NCBI GenBank assembly: GCA_003255065.1
Contig: QAOA01008487.1
Location: 147,255 to 211,254, forward strand
From: Cercis canadensis
Lineage: Eukaryota > Streptophyta > Magnoliopsida > Fabales > Fabaceae
Length of the DNA: 64,000 bases
Direction of reading: 5' to 3'
Under the pieces are notes generated by a model. It worked only from the letters and a program-made list of their open reading frames with translations. It did not search any database and was not told the DNA's origin. The translations under genes and the position numbers were made by a program. Shown piece by piece: positions 46,101 through 56,856 of this stretch (positions are counted from its first letter, which is position 1; each line of letters begins with the position of its first letter).

Positions 46101-47345
46101 AACCAAATTGGCATAAATTCTAGGCACATGTAAAACATTTTTCATTAACAGGTGCCTCTTGGAGGTTGGAATGGATGTAATACCTGTATTATGCACAGGG
46201 AGGGATTTACCATTGCCTACAGTTACTCCTTCTTCTCCATCAAATGGATTGTGGAGTGCCAGATTGCCCAAGTCAGCAGTCACATGGTGTGTGGCTCCAG
46301 TATCAAGGAACCAAGGTGTGTCATCTACAGCTCTAGCAGTAGCCATCAATGCTTGTGGCTCATGAGACTGTGATGCATTTCCAGTGACTGTCTTTGGTTG
46401 AAAAGTGTTGTCAAACCTGTGCCAGCATTCAGAAGCTACATGACCAGGCTTTTGACAAATCTGACATTGAGGTTTATAGCTATTATAACCAGGTCTGTTC
46501 TTTCTGAACTGAGTACCTTGGTTTGAGAAAGATTGATTTGGTGTGTTGCCATTTCCAGATGGAAAGTTATGGTTACCACCTTGAGAAAATTTCTTCTTTC
46601 CTGCTCCTTGATTGTACATGGCAGGACTTCTTTGATTGTACATCACAGCATTTGCCTGCATCAGGACTTGCTCCTCCACAGATTTCTGTCTCTCTAGTCT
46701 CCCTTCAAACGTGAGTAGATGACTTTGAAGAGTTTCAACAGAAATTGATTCAAAACTAAGAGGTGCAGTCATTGGATTATACTCAGGCCCTAATCCACTC
46801 AAGATTGCCAAGACCTGATCTTCTTGAGAGACATTCTCTCCTATAGCTCTCAAATTATCACAGAAATTTCTGATTTTCAGAATGTAATCCCAAATTCCAA
46901 GATTACCTTTACGTGTTGTCTGTAGCTTAAGCTTTAACTCCATGATCCTGGCTCTTGATGAGCAAGCAAAACTATCAGCCAAGGATTTCCAGATTTCAAC
47001 TGCAGTGTTGTAAGACATGATTTGAGCCAGAATTTGCTCTGTTAAAGAAGCATAAATCCAACTCATAACCAATCGATTTTGTCTCTGCCAGAGAGTATAC
47101 TCATGATTCAACATTAAAACTCCAGTAGCAGCTTCAGGATTTTGAACAAATTTCTCTGGACAAGGCCTGGAACCATCAAGAACAGCTTCATATCCATTTG
47201 CAATTACAATATTCAGAAGCTGATTTCTCCAAATAAGGTAATTACTCCGGTCAAGTTTGATAGTCAGAGATTGACCAAACATTGGAAGTGCAGGATTCCC
47301 AGATTCATGCAATGAAGACACAGAAGATGAACTGCGTTCTGCCAT
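43084..47345 (-). pseudogene. Copia 2 gag-pol with four nonsense changes
   Basis: Same polyprotein as Copia 1: gag from 47345, zinc knuckle, protease DTGATHH, pre-integrase, integrase, RT with YVDDIILTG, RNase H with STEAKYRAL, ending inside the 3' LTR. Breaks relative to Copia 1: a 4-base deletion near 45866 after SDLE; CGA to TGA at 45430-45432; CAG to TAG at 45406-45408; CAG to TAG at 44719-44721; TGG to TAG at 43579-43581. All four nonsense changes are C-to-T on one strand. The gag-protease part (45831-47345, 504 codons) is uninterrupted. Confidence 0.93.
43121..43140 (-). other. Polypurine tract of Copia 2
   Basis: Minus strand reads GAGGGGGGA ending exactly at the 3' LTR; it primes plus-strand DNA synthesis in this element class. 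Confidence 0.88.
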
Positions 47346-47352
47346 TAAGAAC

Positions 47353-47364
47353 GCTCTGATACCA
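47353..47364 (-). other. Primer-binding site, tRNA-iMet type
   Basis: Minus strand TGGTATCAGAGC directly after the 5' LTR of Copia 2. Confidence 0.95.
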
Positions 47365-47750
47365 TGTAAGATTCAGCAGAAGAAAGAGAATGATCCTTGA
47401 GTAAGTGTAGCAGAAGCATCTACCAGAAGCATAAACCAGAAAACTACCAGAAACGAAGAATATGAACACTCTTGTATGAGCAAGAAAGAAGAGAGAAAAT
47501 GTGATGAAGTGCTCTTGATCTAAATCTAGATCAAAGAAAAATGAATATTGAATTAATTGATTTGTTTCAATTACATGGATGTATATATAAGACAAAAGGC
47601 TTCCTTTAGAAGCTTTACAAACTTTCATAACTGAATCAGTTAATAACTAACTTATACTAACTTGCCAGCTAATACTCCTAACAACTTGAACACGTCAGCA
47701 TGGTGACCACGTGCTACCCTCCATCATCTGAGGCCTTCTTATGTTTAACA
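47365..47750 (-). repeat. 5' LTR of Copia 2
   Basis: 386 bp, paired with 42735-43120; the visible differences are all transitions. Confidence 0.95.
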
Positions 47751-47755
47751 AAGAG

Positions 47756-48522
47756 GAATTCAAATAATTGTTCTTCTACAAATTATTTAAACTCTTTACT
47801 ACTAGACTATAGTTGATGGCTTAAAGACATGAATATATTACTTACAAGTAATCTATAAGTCTAGTGACACTTATTTGGTCATACGAATATTTGAGAGTTT
47901 TATTCATGTCATATAATTAATCATTTCTCCTTTTTCAACATATAATACTCCTTTTATATATAAAATCAAAAACATTAAGTGCTCGTTTATTGTAAAACAA
48001 AATGATGATATTATTAAAGGCTCTACTCCACGGAATGAAAATTTCTATGTTTGGTAGGAAAAAAGAAGAAGATAGAATGGTGTTGATTCAATAGAAATAG
48101 GAATAAGTGTTAGTGATTACATACTCCATAGAATTAATGCTTATTTTTAAATCTATCCTTATTAATTTTTATAAAATGACCTAAGTTATCCTTAATAAAA
48201 TATAACTTATCTAATACTCACAAAATTACATTTCTAATAAATGCATTTATAAAAAAAATTAAATAATTTAAAAATCCCTCAAAACAATTAAAGTGTTAAG
48301 TTTACATTTTTAACTAAAAAATCTATCTTCATCTATTCATGAATAGCAAAAAAAAAATTGTTTTAATAAAATCTAATTTGTCCTGGGATCTCTCGATAAT
48401 ATCAAGGTCCCAAATTAAAATTTTTTATTAAAAATTTTAATTTTATTTATTTAATAAAAAACACATTTATGTATTCAACAGCTAATTCTGATTTTATTAA
48501 ACTACACCGTTTTATTCAAAGN
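47756..48522. other. AT-rich spacer, ends at a single N inside a gene
   Basis: No ORF. 47985-48270 is an inverted relative of the MITE-like segment at 35690-36020. The N at 48522 cuts the 5' part of the ABCC gene; sequence to its left is not coding, so an unknown length of DNA is missing here. Confidence 0.6.
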
Positions 48523-51500
48523 AAGTGTCCCTTAAGGTAGCTTTTGATGTTCTATCTTTTCCAGGAGCAATTTTATTGCTCTTGTGCACATATAAGGAAT
48601 ATAAGTATGAAGGCACTGATAGAGAGATCAATGAAAGCCTTTATACTCCTTTAAACGGTGAGTCCAATGGCATTAGTAAAATTAATTCTGTTGAATGTGT
48701 AACACCATTTGCCAAAGCTGGATTCTTCAATAAGATGTCATTTTGGTGGTTGAATCCGTTGATGAAAACTGGTAAGGAGAAAACACTTGAGGATGAAGAT
48801 ATCCCAAAGTTGGGTGAGGCAGATCGAGCAGAAAGTTGTTATTTGCTGTTTCTGGACCAACTGAACAAACAGAAACAGAAAGAACCATCATCGCAGCCTT
48901 CAGTTTTAAGGATAATAATTTTATGCCATTGGAGAGACATTTTGTTATCTGGTTTCTTTGCATTGCTAAAGATACTCACCATTTCTACTGGTCCTCTACT
49001 TCTGAATGCCTTTATATTGGTTGCTCAGGGTAAAGAGAGTTTCAAATATGAAGGTTATGTATTGGCCATGTCGCTTTTCTTTATAAAGTTCCTAGAATCC
49101 TTATCACAAAGGCAGTGGTACTTCCGTAGCAGACTCATCGGTCTGAAAGTTAGGTCATTGCTTACTGCAGCTATCTATAAGAAGCAACTGAGATTATCCA
49201 ATTCTTCTAGGTTGGTACACTCTGGTGGTGAGATAATGAATTATGTGACTGTAGATGCCTATAGAATTGGAGAATTCCCATTTTGGTTTCACCAGACTTG
49301 GACAACAGGCGTCCAACTATCTATTGCTTTAGTAATTCTTATCCATGCTGTTGGGCTAGCAACAATAGCTTCCTTGGTGGTGATAGTTATCACTGTGCTT
49401 TGCAATACTCCACTTGCTAAGTTACAGCATAAGTTTCAGAGCAAACTTATGGTGGCACAAGATGAGAGACTGAGGGCTAGTTCTGAGGCTCTTGTGAATA
49501 TGAAAGTGCTAAAGTTATATGCATGGGAAACCCATTTTAAGAATACTATACAAAGCTTAAGGACAGAGGAGCTCAAATGGTTATCCGCAGTGCAGTTACG
49601 GAAGGCATACAATACGTTTCTCTTTTGGTCTTCCCCTGTTTTGGTCTCTGCTGCTACGTTTGGGGCATGTTACTTCCTCAAAGTTCCTTTACATGCAAAT
49701 AATGTTTTTACCTTTGTGGCAACTTTACGCCTTGTTCAAGATCCAATCAGAGTCATACCGGATGTTATAGGCGTTGTCATTCAAGCAAAAGTTGCATTTA
49801 CACGGATTATGAAATTCCTTGAGGCACCAGAGCTGCAGAGTACAAATGTCAGGCAGAAGTGCTTTAATGATAGTCTGAAAGGCTCAATTTTGATCAAGTC
49901 TGCTGCCTTTTCATGGGAAGATAAAGAATCAAAGCCCACACTGAGAAACATAAATTTAGAGGTTAAACCAGGGCAAAAGGTGGCTATTTGTGGTGAAGTT
50001 GGTTCAGGAAAATCAACCCTCTTAGCAGCAATTCTTGGAGAAGTTCCTCATACTCAGGGAACTGTAAGATTTTGATCCTTGTTTGCTTATAGTAAACACT
50101 CCTAAACGTTGTGATATCTTTGGTTATATATTGGATGGCATTTGCATTTTCTATCAGTAGTTATATAATTTAGCTCATATAGTTAGTTTATTTGGGTGCA
50201 TTTAGACTATCTTTCATTTTAGCTGTAATATTAACAAACATCTGATTCTATTTTCTGAATTACAGATTGAAATTTATGGGAAGTTTGCCTATGTTTCTCA
50301 AACGGCATGGATACAGACAGGTAGCATACGGGATAATATACTGTTTGGATCAGCTATGGATGCTAAAAGATATCAAGAAACACTCGAGAGGTCTTCATTA
50401 GTGAAGGATCTTGAGTTGTTTCCCCATGGTGATCTCACCGAAATAGGGGAGAGAGGAGTTAACCTGAGTGGCGGTCAGAAGCAGCGAATTCAACTTGCTC
50501 GTGCTCTTTATCAGAATGCTGACATATATCTGTTGGATGATCCATTCAGTGCTGTTGATGCACATACTGCCACAAATTTGTTTAATGTATTACAACTTCC
50601 TTTCTTTGCATACTGAATTCAAATCTTCAGTCATTTTATTTACTGAAATATATGGCTTTAACATCTGGCAGGAATATGTCATGGAAGGACTTAGAAGGAA
50701 GACAGTGTTACTTGTGACTCATCAAGTTGACTTCCTTCCAGCGTTTGATTCTGTTTTGGTAATTTCTTTCAGCTCGACTACTTGAGACATTGTTTATGAG
50801 ATTGTTCTTATTTCTTTTTTCTGCATCCAATAAACATGTAATGACTTCAAATATATGAATTTTGTGATCTTATCTCCATATCTCTGCTTGGTACTTGCAT
50901 CCTTCTGCTCTCTTTCATTGTTTCATTTACCACTGTAGGTTCAAAAAGCAATACTTTTAGATAAGGGAGATTGTCTTTCCCCCACTGTTTATGCTTCCTC
51001 TTCCTATTTGCAGGAAAAAGCTTGGCTTTAGCATGAGATTTTCAAATCACATCAATTGTCTGTCTTGTTCTTCTATCCTGATTAACAGTTTTAAATATTA
51101 CAAATAGTTAATTGTGTACTACTTGATTGTTTTTGTTTAACTTTTATAACTTATGAAGATGAAAGGACCTTATTGGAAAGAATCATAATTTCTTCGTCTG
51201 CACCTTGAATAGTTGCAAGGTTCTAAGTATGTCGTTATCCATAACATGCACTAAAATGAATATTTGATCTCTTATTTCTGGTTTATCTTGTGCAGCATTC
51301 ATCTCATTAGGACATAATATGAACTCTGTCTTTCTTAGTCTTCCATTTATTGTTTTGTTAATGTTATTCAGACCTGCTAATTCAAAATAATGAATGGATA
51401 AAAGTGTTTCTTTATTTACAGTTAATGTCTGATGGCGAAATCATACAAGCTGCTTCTTATCATCATCTATTGTCCTCAAGCCATGAATTTCAGGACCTTG

Positions 51501-54500
51501 TCAGTGCTCACAAGGAGACTGCTGGTACTGAAAGGCTTGCAGATGTTACTTCTGCGCAGAAAGATGTAAATTCTGCAAGAGAGATTGAGAAAGCTTATGT
51601 GGAGAAGCAGTTTGAAGCATCAAAAGGGGATCAATTAATTAAGAAAGAAGAGAGAGAAAGCGGAGACACTGGGTTGAAGCCGTACTTACAGTATCTGAAT
51701 CAGAACAGAGGTTATATATACTTCTCTGTTGCTGCCTTTACTCACCTTACATTTGTGATCGGTCAGATAGCACAGAACTCATGGATGGCTGCTAATGTTG
51801 ATGATCCTCATGTTAACACATTGCAATTAATCCTAGTATACTTGTTGATTGGAGTTATTTCAACTCTTTTCTTGTTGATCAGAAGTCTTGCTGTAGTTGC
51901 TTTGGGTATTCAATCATCAAAATCTTTATTTTCACAGTTACTGAACTCCCTTTTTCGTGCACCAATGTCTTTTTATGACTCCACGCCTTTGGGAAGGATT
52001 CTTAGTAGGGTAAGCATATCAAACAATTACTTCCTTTGCAATAAAATGTGATGAGAGTAATGCTATTATGACGTTATTTCCTTTTATAGGTCTCGGTTGA
52101 TCTGAGCATTGTCGACCTTGATGTCCCTTTCAGCCTTTTGTTTGCTGTAGGAGCCACATTAAATTGTTATGCTAGTCTTACAGTTTTAGCAGTTATTACC
52201 TGGCAAGTGTTGTTTGTGTCCATACCAATGGTTTGTATTGCGATTCGCTTGCAGGTAATGAACATATTCTTAATCAAATTATATAGCTGTAATGATCTGG
52301 TGTATACTATGTTTATTAACAACATAGATAAAGTGATCATATTGTGTGGCATGATTCTCATGGTTGATAGATGATTACATGATGTTATGCATTGAAATCA
52401 TAATATTAACTTAAAAGAAAGCCCTTTTCCTACAAGTATGGCTATCTATATCCATTGTACTCACTCCCTCTCTTCTCCCTTTTGCTACTTTTTCTATTTC
52501 TCTTCTCTCTTCACAGGTCTTCTCTCCCTTTTGCTTTAGGGTATGCAACTAATTTATACCTATAGATATGGACATGTTCGGGGCATTGTAACTTTTTGTA
52601 TCAGGAAAAATTTGAAGTTTATATCAATATTAACAAAGTATTTGTTGTAGTCAGGATATTACTTACTCATACAGGAAATATGTCGTCTGAAATGAATACA
52701 CAGAAATTTTTGTTCCTCACTAAGTATTCCTAAAGAAAATTCTCGGCATGCTTTCAGAAAGTAATCACTAAAGAAATAAACATGAAATACCAAAATTTCA
52801 GTCTTTGAACATCTGTATATATTCAATCTTGCTATTTATGTGCCTTAAAATAGAAGAAACAGAAATTGTTCTGGGTCTATACATTTTCATTTTTATATTT
52901 GAATAAGAGAAAATTTGTTTAAATTAAATGTGATATCAAACTAGTTTGAATTAAGGTTAATCCTGATTTTGCTGTATGTTACAAAGAACTTTAGAAATTA
53001 GATGCTGATGTTCGGATAATGACCAATTGTATGTTAGTAGCAATTTTTTCTTCTTGTTCCTTTTTCTTTTTCCACTTTTCTCTTATTGATTGATAGTTCC
53101 AGTTTTTAAATCCTGATTTTTCATGTGGCAGATATAAGAATTTAAAATCTTCTTTATCAGTAAGTAAACTTACTAATTTAGGGATTTTTTTTTCATAGAA
53201 ATATTACTTTGCCTCAGCAAAAGAATTTATGCGCATGAATGGCACCACAAAATCCTTTGTAGCTAATCATCTAGCTGAATCTGTTGCTGGAGCTGTGACA
53301 ATAAGGGCTTTTGAGGAGGAAGATCGCTTTTTTGCGAAGAATCTTGACCTCATTGATGTCAATGCTAGTCCTTTCTTTCATAGTTTTGCAGCGAATGAGT
53401 GGTTGATTCAACGGTTAGAAACAATCAGTGCAGTTGTTCTTGCCTCTGCAGCACTCTGCATGGTTGTGCTTCCACCCGGGACTTTCACCTCTGGTGAGAC
53501 TTCAGTTATTATCTTGAAAATCTCATTGATCTGTCTTAGTTAACATATCATATACTTTTTCCCTCACGTAAATTTGTAGATAAACTACAACATTGTCTCT
53601 CTTATGCAAGATTTTGAATTCCAACATTTGATGTTATTCCAGGATTTATTGGCATGGCTCTCTCTTATGGACTTTCATTAAACATGTCCCTTGTATTTTC
53701 AATTCAAAATCAGTGCACCATAGCAAATTATATAATATCAGTTGAGAGGCTAAATCAATATATGCATATATCAAGTGAGGCCCCAGAAGTCATAGAAGGA
53801 AATCGTCCTCCGATGAATTGGCCAGCTGTGGGCAAAGTAGTGATAAATGATCTGCAGGTAATTGTTAGTTGTTTTAAAATTGGTGATTGCTGAGCTATCC
53901 AAGGGGGTTAGCGCTACTCCATCGGGTTTTAGTGGAACCCATGTTTTGAAATTTATGTCATTACGAAGATCTCGAAAAATCAAGTCACTCAGTAAGTCTA
54001 TTTTTGTAAAATGCATAAACAGAGCAATACATGAAAAGTGCTGAATTAAAAATAGCCAAAAATAGTGATTTTCTTTGACACAATTAAGTATGACTCGTTT
54101 TTTCAAGATCTTTCTAATGATACCAATTTCAAGATGTGGGTTCCACCAGAACCTCTTCAATAAGAGTAGTGGAGTAGCGCCACCCCCTTTTGAAGGGGAG
54201 GTAGCATAGCAATCACCTTTAAAATTTATACCATAATATTTAGAAAACTAGGAATTGAACTAAAGTATGTATTTTCTTGTTTATATCAAATCAGATACGA
54301 TACAGACCGGGTGCACCTCTTGTACTTCGTGGGATCACATGCACATTCAAAGGAGGGCACAAGATTGGTATTGTTGGCAGGACAGGCAGTGGGAAATCGA
54401 CTCTAATAGGTGCTTTATTCCGTCTCGTGGAGCCAGCAGGAGGAAAGATTATAGTTGATGGCATAGACATTTCTTCTATTGGACTTCATGATTTGAGGTT

Positions 54501-55609
54501 ACGTTTTGGTGTTATACCTCAAGATCCTACTCTTTTTAATGGGACTGTCAGATATAATTTGGATCCTTTGTCTCAACATTCTGATGAGGAGATATGGGAG
54601 GTAATTCCTTTTTTCTTGTTAAGCAAGTAATTGAGTTACTATGATGATTATTCTTGGATCTATGACCAGTTTCTATGAATACATAGGAATAGAGTATTTT
54701 TTAGGGTTTTCTTTCTGCTTTGCCTAGAAAATGTGGATAAATTGTAGTTTCCAACTTTCCATGTGAAGGTTCTTGGGAAGTGTCAGTTGCGCGAGACTGT
54801 CCAAGAGAAAGAAAATGGCTTAGACTCTTCAGGTACACTACAAGTTTCAATGTTGCAACCTTGCACTAAGCATTTCCTTTGTTATTACTAATGATAAGTG
54901 ACAAACTGTTGTACAGTTGTGGAAGACGGATCAAACTGGAGCATGGGACAACGGCAGTTATTCTGTTTGGGGCGTGCTCTTTTGAGGAGAAGTCGGGTAT
55001 TGGTGCTTGATGAAGCAACTGCATCAATTGATAATGCAACTGATTTGATTCTGCAAAAAACCATTAGGACTGAGTTTGCAGATTGTACTGTAATCACAGT
55101 TGCCCATAGAATACCAACTGTGATGGATTGCACTATGGTTCTCGCTATCAGCGATGGTAAGTGGCATCAAGTACCTTAAACCGAGTAGAACACTTTTTTT
55201 ATTCATACTAGTATTGGTCCCGAGCCGATGCGCGGGCACAATGAAGAAAATTTTCTGTTCCTTAAAGAGAATTCTAAAATACAACTTGGGCTTACTCACA
55301 CCAAAGAAAGGAATGGAGAATTGAATGTTATATTTTAGAAAGTTTAGACCAAGTTATGATGATTGCTGAGTTCAGTTAATTTGAGGATAATGAAGTACCA
55401 GTTAATTGATTTTACATCTGAACTCTTATCATATAGACCCAATGTTTGTTCTTTCTTTCCTTTCTAAGAAAAGAAATGCCTGAATTGTATTTTCAGGAAA
55501 ACTGGTGGAGTATGATGAGCCAATGAACTTGATGAAGAGAGAAGGATCATTGTTTGGGCAGCTTGTCAAGGAGTACTGGTCACATTTTCAGTCTGCAGAA
55601 TCACATTGA
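48523..55609 (+). CDS. ABCC10-like: ABCC (MRP) transporter, ABCC10-like, 5' end missing
   Basis: Eleven exons join in frame with GT-AG introns: up to 50063 (first codons GTG TCC at 48525), 50266-50586, 50672-50758, 51422-52009, 52090-52254, 53199-53493, 53643-53857, 54295-54600, 54769-54832, 54917-55156, 55497-55609; 1310 residues visible. Layout is TMD1-NBD1-TMD2-NBD2. NBD1 has Walker [10 protein letters not shown], signature LSGGQKQR and Walker B IYLLDDP; NBD2 has [16 protein letters not shown] and VLVLDEA. Family members of this type are about 1460-1480 residues, so roughly 150 N-terminal residues (TMD0 helices and start) are lost at the N at 48522. The family pumps glutathione and other anionic conjugates, usually into the vacuole; substrate unknown. 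The visible exons have no stops or frameshifts. A MITE sits in the intron before exon 8. Confidence 0.93.
53882..54217. mobile_element. Mutator-type MITE in an ABCC intron
   Basis: 336-bp element with long imperfect inverted repeats starting GGTGATTGCT and containing GCGCTACTCCA. It is flanked by perfect 9-bp direct repeats tttaaaatt (53873-53881 and 54218-54226), the size typical of Mutator superfamily insertions. No coding capacity. It lies wholly within the 53858-54294 intron, so splice sites are untouched. Confidence 0.9.
55208..55240 (-). mobile_element. Possible Helitron-like 3' terminus in an ABCC intron
   Basis: Minus strand: CCCGCGCATCGGCTCGGG can fold by its CCCG/CGGG ends, then ACCAATA and CTAG before T. 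Matches the general Helitron 3' rule and the sites at 13918 and 60613. The other end is unidentified. Confidence 0.4.
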
Positions 55610-56856
55610 AGCTAACATAGATTTCTTGTGTAGTCTTTTTTCCCCCTCTTTCTTAGTACTAGCAATAAGGCAATAAAGTGTAATTAGAAATAGGATGTGT
55701 ATTGTAGAATGTTAAGACAATATGAGAGGTGGGGAAAACATAAGGGAAAGGAAAAAGGTAGAAGAGAACTCCAATCTACCACTTATGGATGATGTATGAG
55801 CTGCAATGAGAAAATTTCCCTCAAAACCTCCACTTTCTATTTTTTGGAGGTTAGTATTCACTTCACTTTTAATGGGCATAAATTAATTTCATATTAAGAA
55901 CTAACGGCTAGAATTTTGGATCTACTTTATTTCATATGCTTTGTTTTTTTCATTTTTTGTATTTTTTACTATAACTCTATATTTGAACACAAAATTCATA
56001 TGGCTTAAGCACGACTTTGAGTACTATTAGATCACAAGTCGATTGATTACATTTTTCTCGTTAACTCAAATAGTTATCACAATTAAAGCATTTTACTAAT
56101 TAATGAATTATTTTATTAGAATTTGATGAATTAATAAAATATGAGAATTATATTAATTGATATATATTATTTATTTAATGATTTGAGATCTTGGGTTTAT
56201 ATTAGAAAATTAAGATTAATTGGGAAAATTTATGTTTATTTGTTTAGGTCTTAGGATATCTTGTAATAAGGCAGGTCTTATCTCTATTTAGATTAGTCAT
56301 TTACATTATAGAAAAAAAGGTGTAAAATATTTGAGCTATACACAAAATAAAAAATAAACAATAGTAAAATGTTGCCAATGAAAATTAATTTATCAAATAA
56401 AGAATGAATCACTTAGCTTTAAAATTGAAATTTGATTCTTATTGTCGGTGGTTGCCTATTTGTAAAGATCAAAAGACTTTATTTGTAAGACTTAAGTTTA
56501 ATTACTATCGTGATTGGTCGCGTATTTATAAACTCTCGTTGAAGCATATTCTAATTAAAGCATTAGTATGTGCCAGTCTTAGAATTTGATACCCTTGTTA
56601 CCCAAAAATATAAAAAAACATTTTATAACGCTAGTTGGCAACGCCGTGATTCGTGAACCAGATAACTAAATTTGGTACGAGTGTTCACACGCAGAAATAC
56701 CCCTAGCTCCGAAGAAGATAAAATGAACTTGTGCTCTATTCAAAATTTCACTTCATTTCCAGAGCAGAGCCTCCCTCTTCAAATTCATTCTTTTTCCCCA
56801 TCCCATCTAAATTTATTACACAAATAATCAAATTTACTCTGTAATTGCACAAAAGT
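55610..56856. other. Spacer between ABCC and DUF3143 genes
   Basis: The first 150 bases are probably ABCC 3' untranslated region. The rest is AT-rich with no supported gene; bases about 56650-56856 should hold the promoter and leader of the DUF3143 gene. The 61-codon ORF at 56404 has no support. Confidence 0.5.

Larger units (their letters stand above)
42735..47750 (-). mobile_element. Complete Ty1/Copia retrotransposon 2 (5.0 kb)
   Basis: Two 386-bp LTRs (42735-43120 and 47365-47750), both TG...CA, differ at about four positions by eye. A 5-bp target duplication aagag flanks the element (42730-42734 and 47751-47755). Primer-binding and polypurine sites are in the expected places. The coding region is defective, so any movement would need proteins from a relative. 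Confidence 0.96.

Noticed and set aside
53771-54160. 129-codon minus-strand ORF in the ABCC gene
   Set aside because: It spans an exon and the intronic MITE on the opposite strand with no recognisable text.
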